Shown here: positions 17,891 through 27,700 of the stretch, one piece after another | Numbering within the stretch: the stretch's first letter is position 1 | Layout: every line of letters begins with the position of its first letter | Assembly (NCBI GenBank): GCA_963705525.1 | Contig: CAVPJW010000001.1 | Location: 134,922-198,921, forward strand | Direction: 5' to 3' | DNA: 64,000 bases | From: CAVPJW01 sp963705525 | Lineage (GTDB): Bacteria; Acidobacteriota; Vicinamibacteria; Vicinamibacterales; CAVPJW01 | The notes under the pieces: generated by a model | The model's input: only the letters and a program-made list of their open reading frames with translations | What the model was told of the DNA's origin: nothing | The model's database searches: none | Position numbers and translations under genes: made by a program

Positions 17891-18298
17891 ATGGCACTCG
17901 ACGAACGCAACCTTTTCAACGACAAGCCAGAAACCCGACAGGGCCGGTATCAGTGTCCAAAGTGCCGACGAACCGGCGACTACTCCGTTCGGTGGGTACG
18001 GCGCTCCAAGAAGGACAGGCCGCCGCCCGGAGCCGACGACAATGACCGCGCCAAGTTCGCGAAGCTGCGCGACTACCTGCTCCGGCTCGACGACGAGGTC
18101 ACGTGCAAGACCTGCGGCAAGAAATTCGAGATCCCATCGCAGCAGTCCCTTCTGTTCGTCGACCAGCTCGCGGGTCTCCCCAACGACGAAGACCTTGAAC
18201 GGGAGATTGCCGCTCAGTCGGGAAAGTCGGATTCCGCACCTGAGAGCAAGCCGGCGTTGCCCCCGCGGTTCACGCGGAAATCAAGCGGCTGGAAGTAG
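17891..18298 (+). CDS. Hypothetical protein with two CxxC zinc-ribbon motifs
   Basis: A 135-aa soluble protein of unknown function. It contains YQCPKCRRTG near residue 21 and VTCKTCGKKFEIP near residue 71; the two CxxC pairs could form a single zinc site. The C-terminal ~30 residues are low-complexity and basic. ATG 17891 has AAGGGG upstream. It is followed by the leftward kinase gene, which ends 105 nt away. Confidence 0.7.
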   Translation: MALDERNLFNDKPETRQGRYQCPKCRRTGDYSVRWVRRSKKDRPPPGADDNDRAKFAKLRDYLLRLDDEVTCKTCGKKFEIPSQQSLLFVDQLAGLPNDEDLEREIAAQSGKSDSAPESKPALPPRFTRKSSGWK

Positions 18299-18402
18299 CC
18301 ACATTCGTCGGTCGTCAGGCCAGAGCGGTTGGTCCGCTGACGAGCCAGGCGCTTGGGTTCTGCGTCGGCTTCGGAAAGTTCGCCGGATCACGCGAAGACA
18401 CG

Positions 18403-20784
18403 TCACTGCGGAAGGCGCAACTTCTCGAGGAGAGCGGCATAGCGCGGATCGGTCTCGAGATGCTTCAGGTGCGGGTCGCCCTTTATCTGTGACATCCCGC
18501 TGTCGCGCTGGGCATAGGCGCGCTCCAGCCACTCGAAGGCCCGGTCTCCCTCGCCCCGGAAGGCATACACCTCGGCAATCTGGTAAGCGGCTGTGTCGTG
18601 GTAGTTCTTGACGAGATCCACGAGCGTCGCATCGGCTTCGTTCTTGCGACTCAGGGCGTGATAGAGCATCGAAAAGCCGAAGCGCCGCCAGAGGTCTCGC
18701 TTCTCTTGTTCCATTTCGGCAAGCGCCTTCTCCGGTTGTGATTGTGCCAGGTAGACCAGGGCCAGATCCTGATGCGCTCCCGGGTACTCCGGATTCAGTT
18801 CCAGGACTTTCTGGAACGCCGTCACCGCGTCGTCGAGGCGGCCGAGGAAATAGTTGTAGCGCGCGAGGCGGTAATGCACGGTGACGTTGAGTGGGTCCGA
18901 CGTCGCCGCACGACGGGTCAGTTCGCGCGCTTCTTCCAGGCGGCCCAGCGCGCTGGCAATCCTTGCCGCATCCAGGATCACGGCCGGGTTGCCTGGCTCG
19001 AGCTGCAACGCTCGACGTGACGACGCGTCCGCTCCCGTCCAATCCCAGTCGTACGCTCGTTGAATGACCGCCAGCGCCGCGTGAGCTTCGCCAAGATTCG
19101 GATCGAGGGCCAGGGCTCGCTGCACGGCCTGGCGCGCCTTCTCGAATCCTTCCGCAACCGGCGAGTACCCCTCGGACGCGTAGCTGACGCTGGCGAGCGA
19201 CAAGCCGGTCCACGCCGGTGCGTAGGCGGGGTCGAGCGTTACCGCGTCTCCGAAATACCGAAGCGCTTTTTCCAGGCTCTCCTTGGTGTTGAGCTCGAGA
19301 AAATACCTTCCCTGCAGGTAGGCGTTGTAGGCGGGCGCCTTCGTGCTCCGCGCGGCCACTGTTGGCGGCTTGGCACCGAGAAGGGTCACGTTCAGCGCTT
19401 CCGCGACCGACCGGGCGATGTCGGCCTGGATGCCGAAGATGTCGTCCATCTCCCGGTCGTACGATTCTGACCAGACGTTGAAGCCGTCTGTGGCATTGAC
19501 CAGCTGCGCGGTGATCCTCACGCGGTTGCCAGATTTCCGAACGCTGCCTTCGAGCAGTGTGATCACATTCAGCTTCTTGCCGATCTCCAGTGGATCTTCC
19601 TGCTTGTTCCTGAACTGGAATGAAGACGTCCGTCCGGCCACCCGCAAACGCGGGTTGTTGGCCAGCGCGTTGAGCAGTTCCTCGGTCAGCCCGTCAGCAA
19701 AGTACTGCTGGTCGTGCTCGGCGCTCAGGTCGACCAATGGCAGGACGGCGATCGACTGGAGGGAGGATCCGGTCGCCGGCCCTTTCGTTCCGCGGGCCAT
19801 CCACAATCCCGCGCCCACCGCGAGCGCCAGAACGATCGCGCCGACACCGGCCCAGAGTCCCCGCCGCCAACGCCGGGCTGGCGTCGCAGCCACCGCGCGA
19901 CTTCCGCTCGAGAAGTGGCCGAGCGTCGAGTCTCGCTGCAACCGCTGCAGATCCGCCCGCATGTCGGCCGCGCTCTGGTAGCGCATGGTCCGATCCTTCT
20001 CGAGCGCTTTCAGCGTGACCTGCTCGAGCAGTTGGGGAATCTCGGGATTCGACTGGCTCGGCGGGATCGGATCCTCTCTCAAGATCGCGGCGAGAAGATC
20101 CGCTGTACTCCCTCCCTGAAACGGCAACCGTCCGGTTGCCATCTCGTAGAGCACCACGCCCAGCGAGAAGAGATCGCTTCTCGCATCGACCGGCTCACCG
20201 CGGGCCTGTTCTGGCGACATGTACGCCGCGGTGCCGATGGTCGCACCGATGGCAGTGAGATGCTCCCCGGCGATCGTCTCGGCGTCGGGTGTCACGCCGG
20301 CGGCACTCTCGCCCGTCGTCACCTTCGCGAGCCCGAAGTCGAGAATCTTCGCTTCGCCGCGCTCCGTGATGAAGAGGTTCGCTGGCTTGAGATCGCGGTG
20401 GACGATGCCCGCGCGGTGGGCTGCATTGAGCGCATCCGCGATCTGCTCGCCGAGGGAGGTGATCTTCTCGATCGAGAGCGTCTTCCCCTCGATCGCATAC
20501 TTGACCGTCTGCCCCTGCAAGCGCTCCATCACGAGGAAGGGCTTACCGTCGTACACGCCGATGTCATAGACCGTGCAGATGTGCGGATGATTCAGCGCCG
20601 ACGCCGCGCGCGCCTCGCGCTTGAAGCGTTCGAGCGCATCGGCGCTCCGTCCGGCTTTTTCAGGGAGGAACTTGATGGCCACGCGGCGCCCGAGCTCGGT
20701 GTCTTCCGCCTCGTACACCACACCCATCCCACCGCCACCGAGCTTGGACAGGATCGTGTAGCGTGAGACGGTGCGCCCGATCAT
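18403..20784 (-). CDS. Membrane Ser/Thr protein kinase with TolB-like and TPR domains
   Basis: A 793-aa kinase. The N-terminal Hanks-type domain (1-280) has GGGGMGVVY, VAIKFLP, HRDLKPAN and DFGLAK plus SPEQARG in the activation segment, so it should be catalytically active. One membrane span lies near residue 315 (AIVLALAVGAGLWMA). After it comes a TolB-like/FlgO-type domain starting IAVLPLVDLS, then several TPR repeats to the end. This architecture is common in Acidobacteriota and a few other phyla. The substrate and signal are unknown. Confidence 0.93.
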   Translation of the reverse strand: MIGRTVSRYTILSKLGGGGMGVVYEAEDTELGRRVAIKFLPEKAGRSADALERFKREARAASALNHPHICTVYDIGVYDGKPFLVMERLQGQTVKYAIEGKTLSIEKITSLGEQIADALNAAHRAGIVHRDLKPANLFITERGEAKILDFGLAKVTTGESAAGVTPDAETIAGEHLTAIGATIGTAAYMSPEQARGEPVDARSDLFSLGVVLYEMATGRLPFQGGSTADLLAAILREDPIPPSQSNPEIPQLLEQVTLKALEKDRTMRYQSAADMRADLQRLQRDSTLGHFSSGSRAVAATPARRWRRGLWAGVGAIVLALAVGAGLWMARGTKGPATGSSLQSIAVLPLVDLSAEHDQQYFADGLTEELLNALANNPRLRVAGRTSSFQFRNKQEDPLEIGKKLNVITLLEGSVRKSGNRVRITAQLVNATDGFNVWSESYDREMDDIFGIQADIARSVAEALNVTLLGAKPPTVAARSTKAPAYNAYLQGRYFLELNTKESLEKALRYFGDAVTLDPAYAPAWTGLSLASVSYASEGYSPVAEGFEKARQAVQRALALDPNLGEAHAALAVIQRAYDWDWTGADASSRRALQLEPGNPAVILDAARIASALGRLEEARELTRRAATSDPLNVTVHYRLARYNYFLGRLDDAVTAFQKVLELNPEYPGAHQDLALVYLAQSQPEKALAEMEQEKRDLWRRFGFSMLYHALSRKNEADATLVDLVKNYHDTAAYQIAEVYAFRGEGDRAFEWLERAYAQRDSGMSQIKGDPHLKHLETDPRYAALLEKLRLPQ

Positions 20785-21071
20785 GGCCGCGCCACTGCGA
20801 TGTGAGTGCCGGCCGATACAAGCATCATGTCTGGGGATGTGAGTGAGCGCTCATTCTAGCGGATCGCCTCTGGAACCTTTCGGATCGACGGTTCCGGGGT
20901 TTCCCTCACGCGAGGGCGAGCTGGCTACGTCCGAAGCCAAACTGTGGGCGCGCGTAAGCTGCCGATCAGGGACACGCGTCAGCCCGACATGCAGGCCAGT
21001 GTGGCGAAGCGACCTGGCCAGATCGCCTTCGGAGTATCGCCCCGGAACCTCGGAACCCGTACAATGCTCGC

Positions 21072-22898
21072 GTGTCCCTTCCTGATGTCCTCGCGCAGTA
21101 CTGGGGTTACACGACGTTTCGACCGCTGCAGCGCGAAGCGATGGACGCCATCCTCGCCGGCCGCGACTCCCTCGTCGTGCTGCCGACCGGCGGCGGGAAG
21201 TCGCTCTGCTTTCAGGCACCGGCTCTGGTCCGCCCGGGCCTCGCGCTGATTGTGTCGCCGCTCATCTCGCTCATGAAGGATCAGGTGGACACGCTCGTCG
21301 CCAACGGTGTCCCGGCCGCCTGCTATAACAGCTCCCTCACTATGGACGAGAAGGCCGACGTCGCCTCTGGCATGCGGCAGGGCCGATATCGGCTCCTGTA
21401 TGTGTCGCCCGAACGCCTGGTCGGCGACGGCAGCGATCGCTTCCTCGATCTGCTGTCGTCGTGCAACATCGGCTTCGTCGCCGTCGATGAGGCGCACTGC
21501 ATCAGCCAATGGGGACACGACTTCAGGCCGGAATACCGGCAGCTCGGCAAACTCCGCGCGGCCCTGTCCGGCGTCAGCCTTCATGCCTACACGGCCACGG
21601 CGACTGCGCGCGTCCGGCGCGATATCGCGACTCAGCTCGGGTTGCGGGATCCAGTCGAGCTCGTCGGATCGTTCGATCGGCCGAATCTCGTGTATCGCGT
21701 GCTGGCTCGCGCCAGCCTGAAACGTCAAATCCTCGATGTGCTGGCTCGCCATCCAGGGGACGCCGGAATCATCTACTGCATCTCGCGTCGCGAGGTGGAC
21801 GCGCTGACCGCCTGGCTGACTGGCGCCGGCGTTCGTGCCGTGCCATACCATGCCGGCCTCCAGGACGAGGAACGCAGCCGCAACCAGGACGCCTTCCTCA
21901 GCGAGCGGGCCGATATCGTGGTGGCGACGGTCGCCTTCGGCATGGGGATCGATCGATCGGATGTGCGCTTCGTCGTGCATGTGGGCGCTCCGCGTTCGCT
22001 CGAGCACTACCAGCAGGAATCCGGGCGGGCTGGCCGTGATGGACTCGATGCCGAGTGTGTCCTGATCTATTCGACCGCCGATTTCCTGAAATGGCGGCTG
22101 ATGCTCGAGCGAAGCGGCGAGCTGACCGACGCAACGCGGAGCACGCTTCGGGATATGGAGCGGTACGCGGCGAGCGTCGGCTGTCGACATCGACACCTGG
22201 TGGAGTATTTCGGGGAATCATACGCACGCACGAGCTGCGCCGCGTGCGACTACTGTCTCGAGGAACTCGAGCCGGTCTCGGAGCCGGTCGTGATCGCCCG
22301 CAAGATCCTGTCGTCGGTCGCGCGGGTGGAGCAGCGGTTTGGCGCCGCGCATGTCACCAATGTTCTACGTGGTCAAGCCAGCGACCAGGTGCGAGCGAGA
22401 GGGCACGACAAGCTCAGCACATTCGGCCTGCTGTCGGATGCGTCGGCATCCGAGGTGCGCGGGTACATCGAGCAGCTGACGGCGAATGGGCTGCTTCACC
22501 AGGCTGGCGACGAGTTCCCAGTGCTGGTCCTGACGCAGGCCGGTTTGACATTGTTGAAGGATCCGGCGAGCCAGCCAGGCTTATCGCTCGCGCGTCAGCG
22601 GCGACCCGAGAAGGGTCGCGTCCCGAAGCGCTCGCGCGTGGAGGCCGAATCGTGGCAGGGCGTCGATCGCGCACTGTTCGAGCGCCTTCGCGCGGTGCGC
22701 CTCGCGATCGCCCGGGCGCGCGGCGTGCCGCCCTACGTCATCTTTCACGACACGAGTCTGCGCGAGATGGCCCGGCTCAGGCCGGCATCGATGGCAGCGC
22801 TTCGAGCCGTCTACGGCGTCGGCGTGCGCAAGGCAGACGATCTTGGCGGACAATTCCTCGACGCCATTCGTGCGTTCAGTTCAGAATCGGCCCCCTGA
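21072..22898 (+). CDS. recQ: RecQ ATP-dependent DNA helicase
   Basis: A 3'-5' helicase of 608 aa starting at GTG 21072. Helicase motifs: FRPLQREA (motif 0), LPTGGGKSLC (I), DEAHCISQWGHDFRP (II and the aromatic loop), TATATA (III), VAFGMGIDRSDVRFV (V) and QESGRAGRDG (VI). The zinc domain uses C-X15-C-X2-C-X2-C-type ligands ending CAACDYC near residue 395. A winged-helix RQC region and an HRDC domain (about 535-600) complete the classic RecQ layout. Confidence 0.96.
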   Translation: MSLPDVLAQYWGYTTFRPLQREAMDAILAGRDSLVVLPTGGGKSLCFQAPALVRPGLALIVSPLISLMKDQVDTLVANGVPAACYNSSLTMDEKADVASGMRQGRYRLLYVSPERLVGDGSDRFLDLLSSCNIGFVAVDEAHCISQWGHDFRPEYRQLGKLRAALSGVSLHAYTATATARVRRDIATQLGLRDPVELVGSFDRPNLVYRVLARASLKRQILDVLARHPGDAGIIYCISRREVDALTAWLTGAGVRAVPYHAGLQDEERSRNQDAFLSERADIVVATVAFGMGIDRSDVRFVVHVGAPRSLEHYQQESGRAGRDGLDAECVLIYSTADFLKWRLMLERSGELTDATRSTLRDMERYAASVGCRHRHLVEYFGESYARTSCAACDYCLEELEPVSEPVVIARKILSSVARVEQRFGAAHVTNVLRGQASDQVRARGHDKLSTFGLLSDASASEVRGYIEQLTANGLLHQAGDEFPVLVLTQAGLTLLKDPASQPGLSLARQRRPEKGRVPKRSRVEAESWQGVDRALFERLRAVRLAIARARGVPPYVIFHDTSLREMARLRPASMAALRAVYGVGVRKADDLGGQFLDAIRAFSSESAP

Positions 22899-23038
22899 CG
22901 CAGACGGGTTCGAGGTAGACACAGTGGGAGCTCGCGCGCCGCGCGCGCAAGGCTCAATGGCAACACGAACTGGTTGGATGAAGAGATGACTATGTGTAGT
23001 CGTCGACAGCCTCGTGGCGTCTCTCGGGAGTCAGCAGA

Positions 23039-24088
23039 ATGAACGCCATTACCCTGGAGCCGCACAAGCCGGAGTCCGCACGCCTTGAAGATATCCCCGA
23101 GCCCGATGCGCGCGGCGGCTCGGTCCTCGTGGAAGCCATCGCAGTAGGGGTGTGCGGAACCGACGTTGAGATTGTCGGGGGCAACTACGGATGGGCCCCG
23201 CAGGGCAAGACCCGGCTCGTGCTCGGGCACGAATCTCTCGGCCGGGTGCTGGACCCGGGCCCGCATGGCTCCCTTCAGGCGGGTGATCTCGTCGTCGGCA
23301 TCGTCCGGCGTCCCGACCCGGTGCCGTGCCCCAACTGCGCCGTGGGTGAATGGGACATGTGCCGCAACGGGCAGTACACCGAGTGCGGCATCAAAGAGAT
23401 CGACGGTTTCATGTCCGAGCGCTGGCGGATCGAGCCCGAGTACGCCATCAAGGTTGATCGATCACTCGGCTTGCTGGGTGTGTTGCTCGAGCCAACCACG
23501 ATCGTGACGAAGGCGTGGGAGCAGGTGATTTCGGTCGGCCAGCGGGCCTTCTGGGAGCCGCAAAGCGTGCTCGTCACTGGCGCCGGGCCGATAGGGCTCC
23601 TTGCGGCGCTCGTCGCAAAGCTGCATGGACTCGATGTCCACGTTCTCGATCGGATCGAAACGGGGAGCAAGCCGAACCTCGTCCGCGCCCTCGGCGCGAC
23701 CTACCACTGCGGTACCGTCGCGAGCGTTGGACTTTCGCCGGACGTGATCATCGAATGCACGGGCGTCGGGCAGGTCATCGCAGACGCGATCCAGGCAATC
23801 GCGCCCGGGGGGGTCGTGTGTCTCACGGGCGTTGGCAGCGGCGGGCGTACCGTCGGGCTGACGACGGCCGACGTGGCGTCCAACGTCGTGCTGCGCAACA
23901 ACGTCGTGGTTGGCAGCGTCAACGCCAACAAGCGGCATTGGTACAAGGCGACGCAGGTGTTGGCCCGCGCAGACCACTCGTGGCTGGCCGGCCTCATCAC
24001 ACGGCGCGAGTCGCCGTCCGATTTCATGCGCGCCCTGAGGCGGCAGACCGACGACATCAAGGTCGTCGTTCAGTTTGCGGAAGTCTAG
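23039..24088 (+). CDS. Glucose 1-dehydrogenase-type zinc MDR enzyme
   Basis: A 349-aa medium-chain dehydrogenase of the glucose-dehydrogenase (GdhA/GlcDH) branch. Seen are GVCGTDVEIVGG near residue 37 (first zinc Cys), GHES, CPNCAVGEWDMC for the structural zinc, and VTGAGPIGLLAALVA for NAD(P) binding. The C-terminal region ending near SVNANKRHW matches the glucose-dehydrogenase C-terminal domain, where substrate is held. Archaeal homologues oxidise glucose or galactose, but the exact sugar is not predictable. It stands alone, 140 nt after recQ. Confidence 0.85.
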   Translation: MNAITLEPHKPESARLEDIPEPDARGGSVLVEAIAVGVCGTDVEIVGGNYGWAPQGKTRLVLGHESLGRVLDPGPHGSLQAGDLVVGIVRRPDPVPCPNCAVGEWDMCRNGQYTECGIKEIDGFMSERWRIEPEYAIKVDRSLGLLGVLLEPTTIVTKAWEQVISVGQRAFWEPQSVLVTGAGPIGLLAALVAKLHGLDVHVLDRIETGSKPNLVRALGATYHCGTVASVGLSPDVIIECTGVGQVIADAIQAIAPGGVVCLTGVGSGGRTVGLTTADVASNVVLRNNVVVGSVNANKRHWYKATQVLARADHSWLAGLITRRESPSDFMRALRRQTDDIKVVVQFAEV

Positions 24089-24109
24089 AGGTGTGCCGAT
24101 AACTGCAGT

Positions 24110-24706
24110 ATGGACCGGGATGTTCGGCGTGTTTCAGTATTGGACAGCAGATATCTTCCTTGTGTCTGGCGGCTCATCCTCGCCAGTGTCGTCCTCCTAT
24201 TCGCAATACCCGGTCGCTGCAGTGCAGATTCCGTCGCGCAGGTTTTCGAGGAACTCCGCGTCAGACCGGGTACGGCAATCGAAGTCATGGACACGTCGGG
24301 ACGATCGATCCGCGGGTGGTTCGTGAGTGCCGACGGTGAGGGGCTAACCCTGATCACGAACGGCGCAGCGACGAGGATCGACGAGTCGAGCACCGCGATT
24401 ATCTCGCGCGATGGCGATTCGGTGTGGTCCGGAATGCTGATGGGTTTTGGAGTCGGAGTGGCATATACAGTCGGCGTCGGCGTTGCGGAGGACTGCTTTT
24501 TCAATTGCAAGGGCTTCGGTCCCGGCTTCGGTGGGGCGCTGATGGTGTACGGAGGTATCGGGGCGGGGATTGGAACCCTCACTGATTGGTTGGTTCGCGG
24601 CCAGACTGAAGTGTTCCGCGCGGCGGCTTATTCCGCCAGAGTCAGATTGGCGCCGCTGCTTCTGCCGGGCCGCAGGGGCGTCGCAGTGTCGATTGCGTTT
24701 CGCTAG
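24110..24706 (+). CDS. Hypothetical exported or membrane protein
   Basis: A 198-aa protein of unknown function. Residues ~20-37 form a hydrophobic segment (LILASVVLLFAIPG) followed by a small-residue cleavage-like site, so export is likely. A short beta-rich stretch (VRPGTAIEVMDTSGRSIRG) resembles domains that bind or respond at the cell surface. Two Gly-rich hydrophobic segments follow, with a Cys pair in EDCFFNCKG between them. No catalytic motif is visible. Confidence 0.6.
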   Translation: MDRDVRRVSVLDSRYLPCVWRLILASVVLLFAIPGRCSADSVAQVFEELRVRPGTAIEVMDTSGRSIRGWFVSADGEGLTLITNGAATRIDESSTAIISRDGDSVWSGMLMGFGVGVAYTVGVGVAEDCFFNCKGFGPGFGGALMVYGGIGAGIGTLTDWLVRGQTEVFRAAAYSARVRLAPLLLPGRRGVAVSIAFR

Positions 24707-24887
24707 CCCCCACACGCTCTCTATTTTCTGTCTCGAAAAAATACCAGCTCTGCGGTGAACCTCAGGCGATTGGCCAGGACACTCTGGTGACTGTGGCTGG
24801 CCCGACTTGTGCAGCGTTCGCACAGTAGAGGCTGGACGCCCCGCCTCGCTCATCGTCGGCGGGCTCTACAGGGAAAGGCGGCCGCGA

Positions 24888-25571
24888 ATGGTCAGATATG
24901 CTGCCGTGCTGCTGTTGGTGATCGCGACAGCCTGTGCGCGGGCCACGCACGATCAGCCGGTGTCGGAGCCACAGACTGCCGAGCCGCAGCCTGAGATCAA
25001 GCCAACGGCTCCACCACCTGACGCCAAGCCGAGTGCGCCGCAACCCGACGCCAAGCCGCCCGCGCCTGAACCTGCGGCGAAACCGGTCGATCAGAAGACG
25101 CCGAAGCCCGCGCCAGTCGGTTCGTCACCTGCGCCGAAACCGGTTGCACCGGCAACGTCGAAGCCGTCACCGCCAGCCGCCAGGCCGGCCGCACCGGTGA
25201 GCCCGAAGCCTGCTGCCTCGCCGGGTGCTGCGCCGACCGGTGCGGCACCGCCTGCACCTGTTGCGCCTCAGACGCTGGACGTCAATGCGCTGATCGAACA
25301 GCTGAAGGCGACGAAGGCCATTGGTTTCCTTACGAAGATCTCCCTCAAGAACAAGGTCGACGACTTGATGGATCACTTCAGCGAGTACTACCAGGGCAAG
25401 GGGAAAATGACCAAGACGGAGTTGCGCCAGTCTTACGACTTGCTGATCATGAAGGTGTTGTCGCTCTTGCAGGACACCGACCCGACACTGGCGTCGACAA
25501 TCGTGTCCTCACGCGAGGCGATCTGGGGCATGCTCTCAGACCAGAAAAAATTCGAAGCCCTCCGTAGCTGA
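24888..25571 (+). CDS. Pro/Ala-rich lipoprotein
   Basis: A 227-aa predicted lipoprotein starting at ATG 24888. The leader YAAVLLLVIATAC ends in a plausible lipobox Cys at residue 16. Residues ~25-145 are a low-complexity linker of repeated Lys-Pro/Ala-Pro units (for example PPDAKPSAPQPDAKPPAPEP), typical of a tether reaching through the periplasm. The C-terminal ~80 residues are an alpha-helical domain of unknown family. A small secreted protein follows after 13 nt. Confidence 0.68.
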   Translation: MVRYAAVLLLVIATACARATHDQPVSEPQTAEPQPEIKPTAPPPDAKPSAPQPDAKPPAPEPAAKPVDQKTPKPAPVGSSPAPKPVAPATSKPSPPAARPAAPVSPKPAASPGAAPTGAAPPAPVAPQTLDVNALIEQLKATKAIGFLTKISLKNKVDDLMDHFSEYYQGKGKMTKTELRQSYDLLIMKVLSLLQDTDPTLASTIVSSREAIWGMLSDQKKFEALRS

Positions 25572-25584
25572 TCGAGGAGTACCT

Positions 25585-25845
25585 ATGAGCAAACGCATCG
25601 TGGGATTGGCACAAGCGCTGTTCGTATCGGCGTTCCTCGCCGTAGGGTCGTTAGCGGCGACCGACGATGAGGAGCTCAAGAAGGACCTGACGGCCGTGAT
25701 CGCTCTTCAAGGATTCCCGTGCGGCGAGGTCGTCGCGGTGACTGTGTTGGCCGAGAACGACTACGCCGCGTCGTGCAAGGACAAGAACAAGTATCACGTG
25801 TACATGAATGCCGAAGGGCGTGTGGTGGTTGAGAAGCAGAAGTAG
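25585..25845 (+). CDS. Small secreted protein
   Basis: An 86-aa protein with a clear signal peptide (QALFVSAFLAVGSLAA, cleavage near residue 25). The mature part is ~60 aa with two Cys residues (FPCGE and ASCKD) that could form a disulfide, and beta-strand-like stretches. It has an AGGAGTACCT-like ribosome site and lies 13 nt after the lipoprotein gene, so both are probably co-transcribed. Function unknown. Confidence 0.65.
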   Translation: MSKRIVGLAQALFVSAFLAVGSLAATDDEELKKDLTAVIALQGFPCGEVVAVTVLAENDYAASCKDKNKYHVYMNAEGRVVVEKQK

Positions 25846-25941
25846 CCCCTGACGCGCGACCGACAGGCGGTCACTTCTGCGTCCGGAGAGGTGCGGGAGT
25901 CGGCGCGGAGACCGCGAACGAGCCGCGATCCAGATCCCGTC

Positions 25942-27099
25942 TCAGTACATGATCGTCCTGGTCAGATGGTGGGGCCACCAGGTTGTGTGGTAATGCGTCC
26001 AGAGGCGCGCATCAATCTGCGGGATGACAATCTGCATGTCCGCGGGCCGAATCCTGTTGACCTCTTCGCACAGGAGCGCCGTGGCGTAGACACAGTGGCC
26101 GCGAATCTCGATTTCCCATCGGCTGTCGCGGGGCACCATCTGGTGTGAGTTGATCGCCTGTTCCAGTTCCGAGGAGTAGCTCGTGATTCCGAGGAGCCGC
26201 AAGGCCACGGGCACCATGTAGTCGGCGAACGCCGTCATCTTGTTCAGATCTTCCAGGTGAAACTGACCGGTCTTGCGAAGGCTGGAATACACGAACCAGA
26301 GCCCCAACTGCGCGAGTTTGTAGAACTTGATGGTGTGCCCGTCGTAGTCGCTGACATCGTTGAACCGCGCAAACTCTTTCACCATGCGGTCCACGAGCCC
26401 GTTGCCGCCGTCATACAGACGCGGCGAGCAGGACTTCACGAAGTTATGGAAGCGGCCATCGTACCGATCGGCGAGCACGTTGCCCACCTGATGGAGGACT
26501 TCCATCTTCTCGTCGAGCATGGGCAGTTCGATGTTGCCGGCGAAGATCTTCTCGAGTTCCGGTCGCGTGACTCTGGCCAGAAACGAGCCGTCGAGTACGC
26601 GGATCCCGTTGTCCAATGCCCGCTTCATGCAGGCGAACAGCGCGTCTGAATCCGACCAGTGCCGGCCCGCATAGTCCACCTGGAATTTTTCATGAGAGGA
26701 GAAGTCGCTGAAGGCGGTGTCGACGACGTCCGATGTCAGAATGAAATCGATCGTCTCGTCGGCGTTGCCCTCTCCCGCGCCGAGCGGCAGGGCATAGTCG
26801 GGCATGGGGAGGTCTTCATAGGCCATCCATCCGGCCACCTCCCGGAGTCGTTCGACATGCGTGTGGACGTCTCGGGATTGCTCTATCACCGGGTGGAGGC
26901 TGTCGAGAACAGGGCTGCCGACCAGCGTGGGCCACGGCATGGGAGACGTCGGCCTCCCGACGTGTCCAGGACTCAGGCCTCGGGTTTCAAGCTCCGGAAG
27001 CGGGTCCGCGCGGCCAGCTTGCGTCCCGGCCGTGGCCAGAACTCCGAGACTTCCGATGTGTCGCACAAACTGCCGGCGTCCGAGCCATCCTGAGTTCAT
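25942..27099 (-). CDS. Queuosine-salvage (DUF2419/Qng1-like) family protein with Tat-type leader
   Basis: A 385-aa protein whose C-terminal two thirds match the queuosine-salvage family, whose characterised members release queuine from queuosine nucleotides or nucleosides. Supporting segments are ALDNGIRVLDGSFLARVT, FHNFVKSCSPRLYDGG, DYDGHTIKFYKLAQL, KMTAFADYMVPVALRLLG and IDARLW at the end. The N-terminus has RRQFVRHIGSLGVLATAG, a twin-arginine-like export signal, which is unusual since known members act in the cytoplasm. Family call from recognised segments; the role here is inferred. Confidence 0.78.
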   Translation of the reverse strand: MNSGWLGRRQFVRHIGSLGVLATAGTQAGRADPLPELETRGLSPGHVGRPTSPMPWPTLVGSPVLDSLHPVIEQSRDVHTHVERLREVAGWMAYEDLPMPDYALPLGAGEGNADETIDFILTSDVVDTAFSDFSSHEKFQVDYAGRHWSDSDALFACMKRALDNGIRVLDGSFLARVTRPELEKIFAGNIELPMLDEKMEVLHQVGNVLADRYDGRFHNFVKSCSPRLYDGGNGLVDRMVKEFARFNDVSDYDGHTIKFYKLAQLGLWFVYSSLRKTGQFHLEDLNKMTAFADYMVPVALRLLGITSYSSELEQAINSHQMVPRDSRWEIEIRGHCVYATALLCEEVNRIRPADMQIVIPQIDARLWTHYHTTWWPHHLTRTIMY

Positions 27100-27700
27100 G
27101 GTCAGATTATTCTCCCAATACGCGCTGCAAGCCGGCGTCTGTCGGGTCGACCGACATCAAGCGCAGCGACGGATATGCTCGATTCTGTGATCAATTACCA
27201 CGGATGCGGCGACTTGTGCGCATGCGTCCACGATTTGAGATGAACCGTGCGTGGCGATGACATGATTACATAGGGCGCCGCGCGCTGGCTCAATTCGGTC
27301 GATCTGTCCTGGGGTCAAACGATGGCGACGTCCGGTGTTAACACTCGACATGACCGAGCGACCGGGAGTCGTCACCGATCGGGATCTCGTATGGCCCCAC
27401 AGGCCTGTATTACAGGTAAGATCGCTCACGATTACGGAGGCGTAGCATCGGTAGCCCGAGGAAATAGGGGAGACCTGTCTGAAGCGATTGTGACTGAAGG
27501 CTCGCATTGAGCATCACAAGTCCAGCATTCCGGATGCCTTTCTTGCCTACACTCCGTTCCGCTGAGCGACCCGCTCGCTTAGAATTCCGTGTGCTGAGCC
27601 GGATCCCAACCCGCCCGCTGAACTGTCTCAGACTGAAGCCGCCTAGAGTCCTAAGCTTCCTCATGTGCTTCCGCAGGCGTATGATCCGGACAGAGGGGCT
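27100..27700. other. Intergenic region, no intact gene
   Basis: About 600 nt between the leftward queuosine-salvage gene and the rightward Mth938-like gene. No frame gives a credible protein. One short stretch at 27337-27390 looks like a CBS-domain fragment and is listed separately. The rest shows no recognisable RNA gene, repeat or terminator by eye. Confidence 0.5.
27337..27390 (+). pseudogene. Short relic of a CBS-domain gene
   Basis: About 54 nt that translate to MTERPGVVTDRDLV, matching the core of CBS domains (GVVTDRD) and resembling in DNA the segment near 46408-46464 of the intact CBS gene in this window. An 18-nt run from GTCGTCACC to CGGGAT is identical in both. Flanking sequence has stops, so this is a fragment, not a gene. 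Because GVVTDRD is widely conserved, it may derive from a different CBS gene. Confidence 0.4.
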
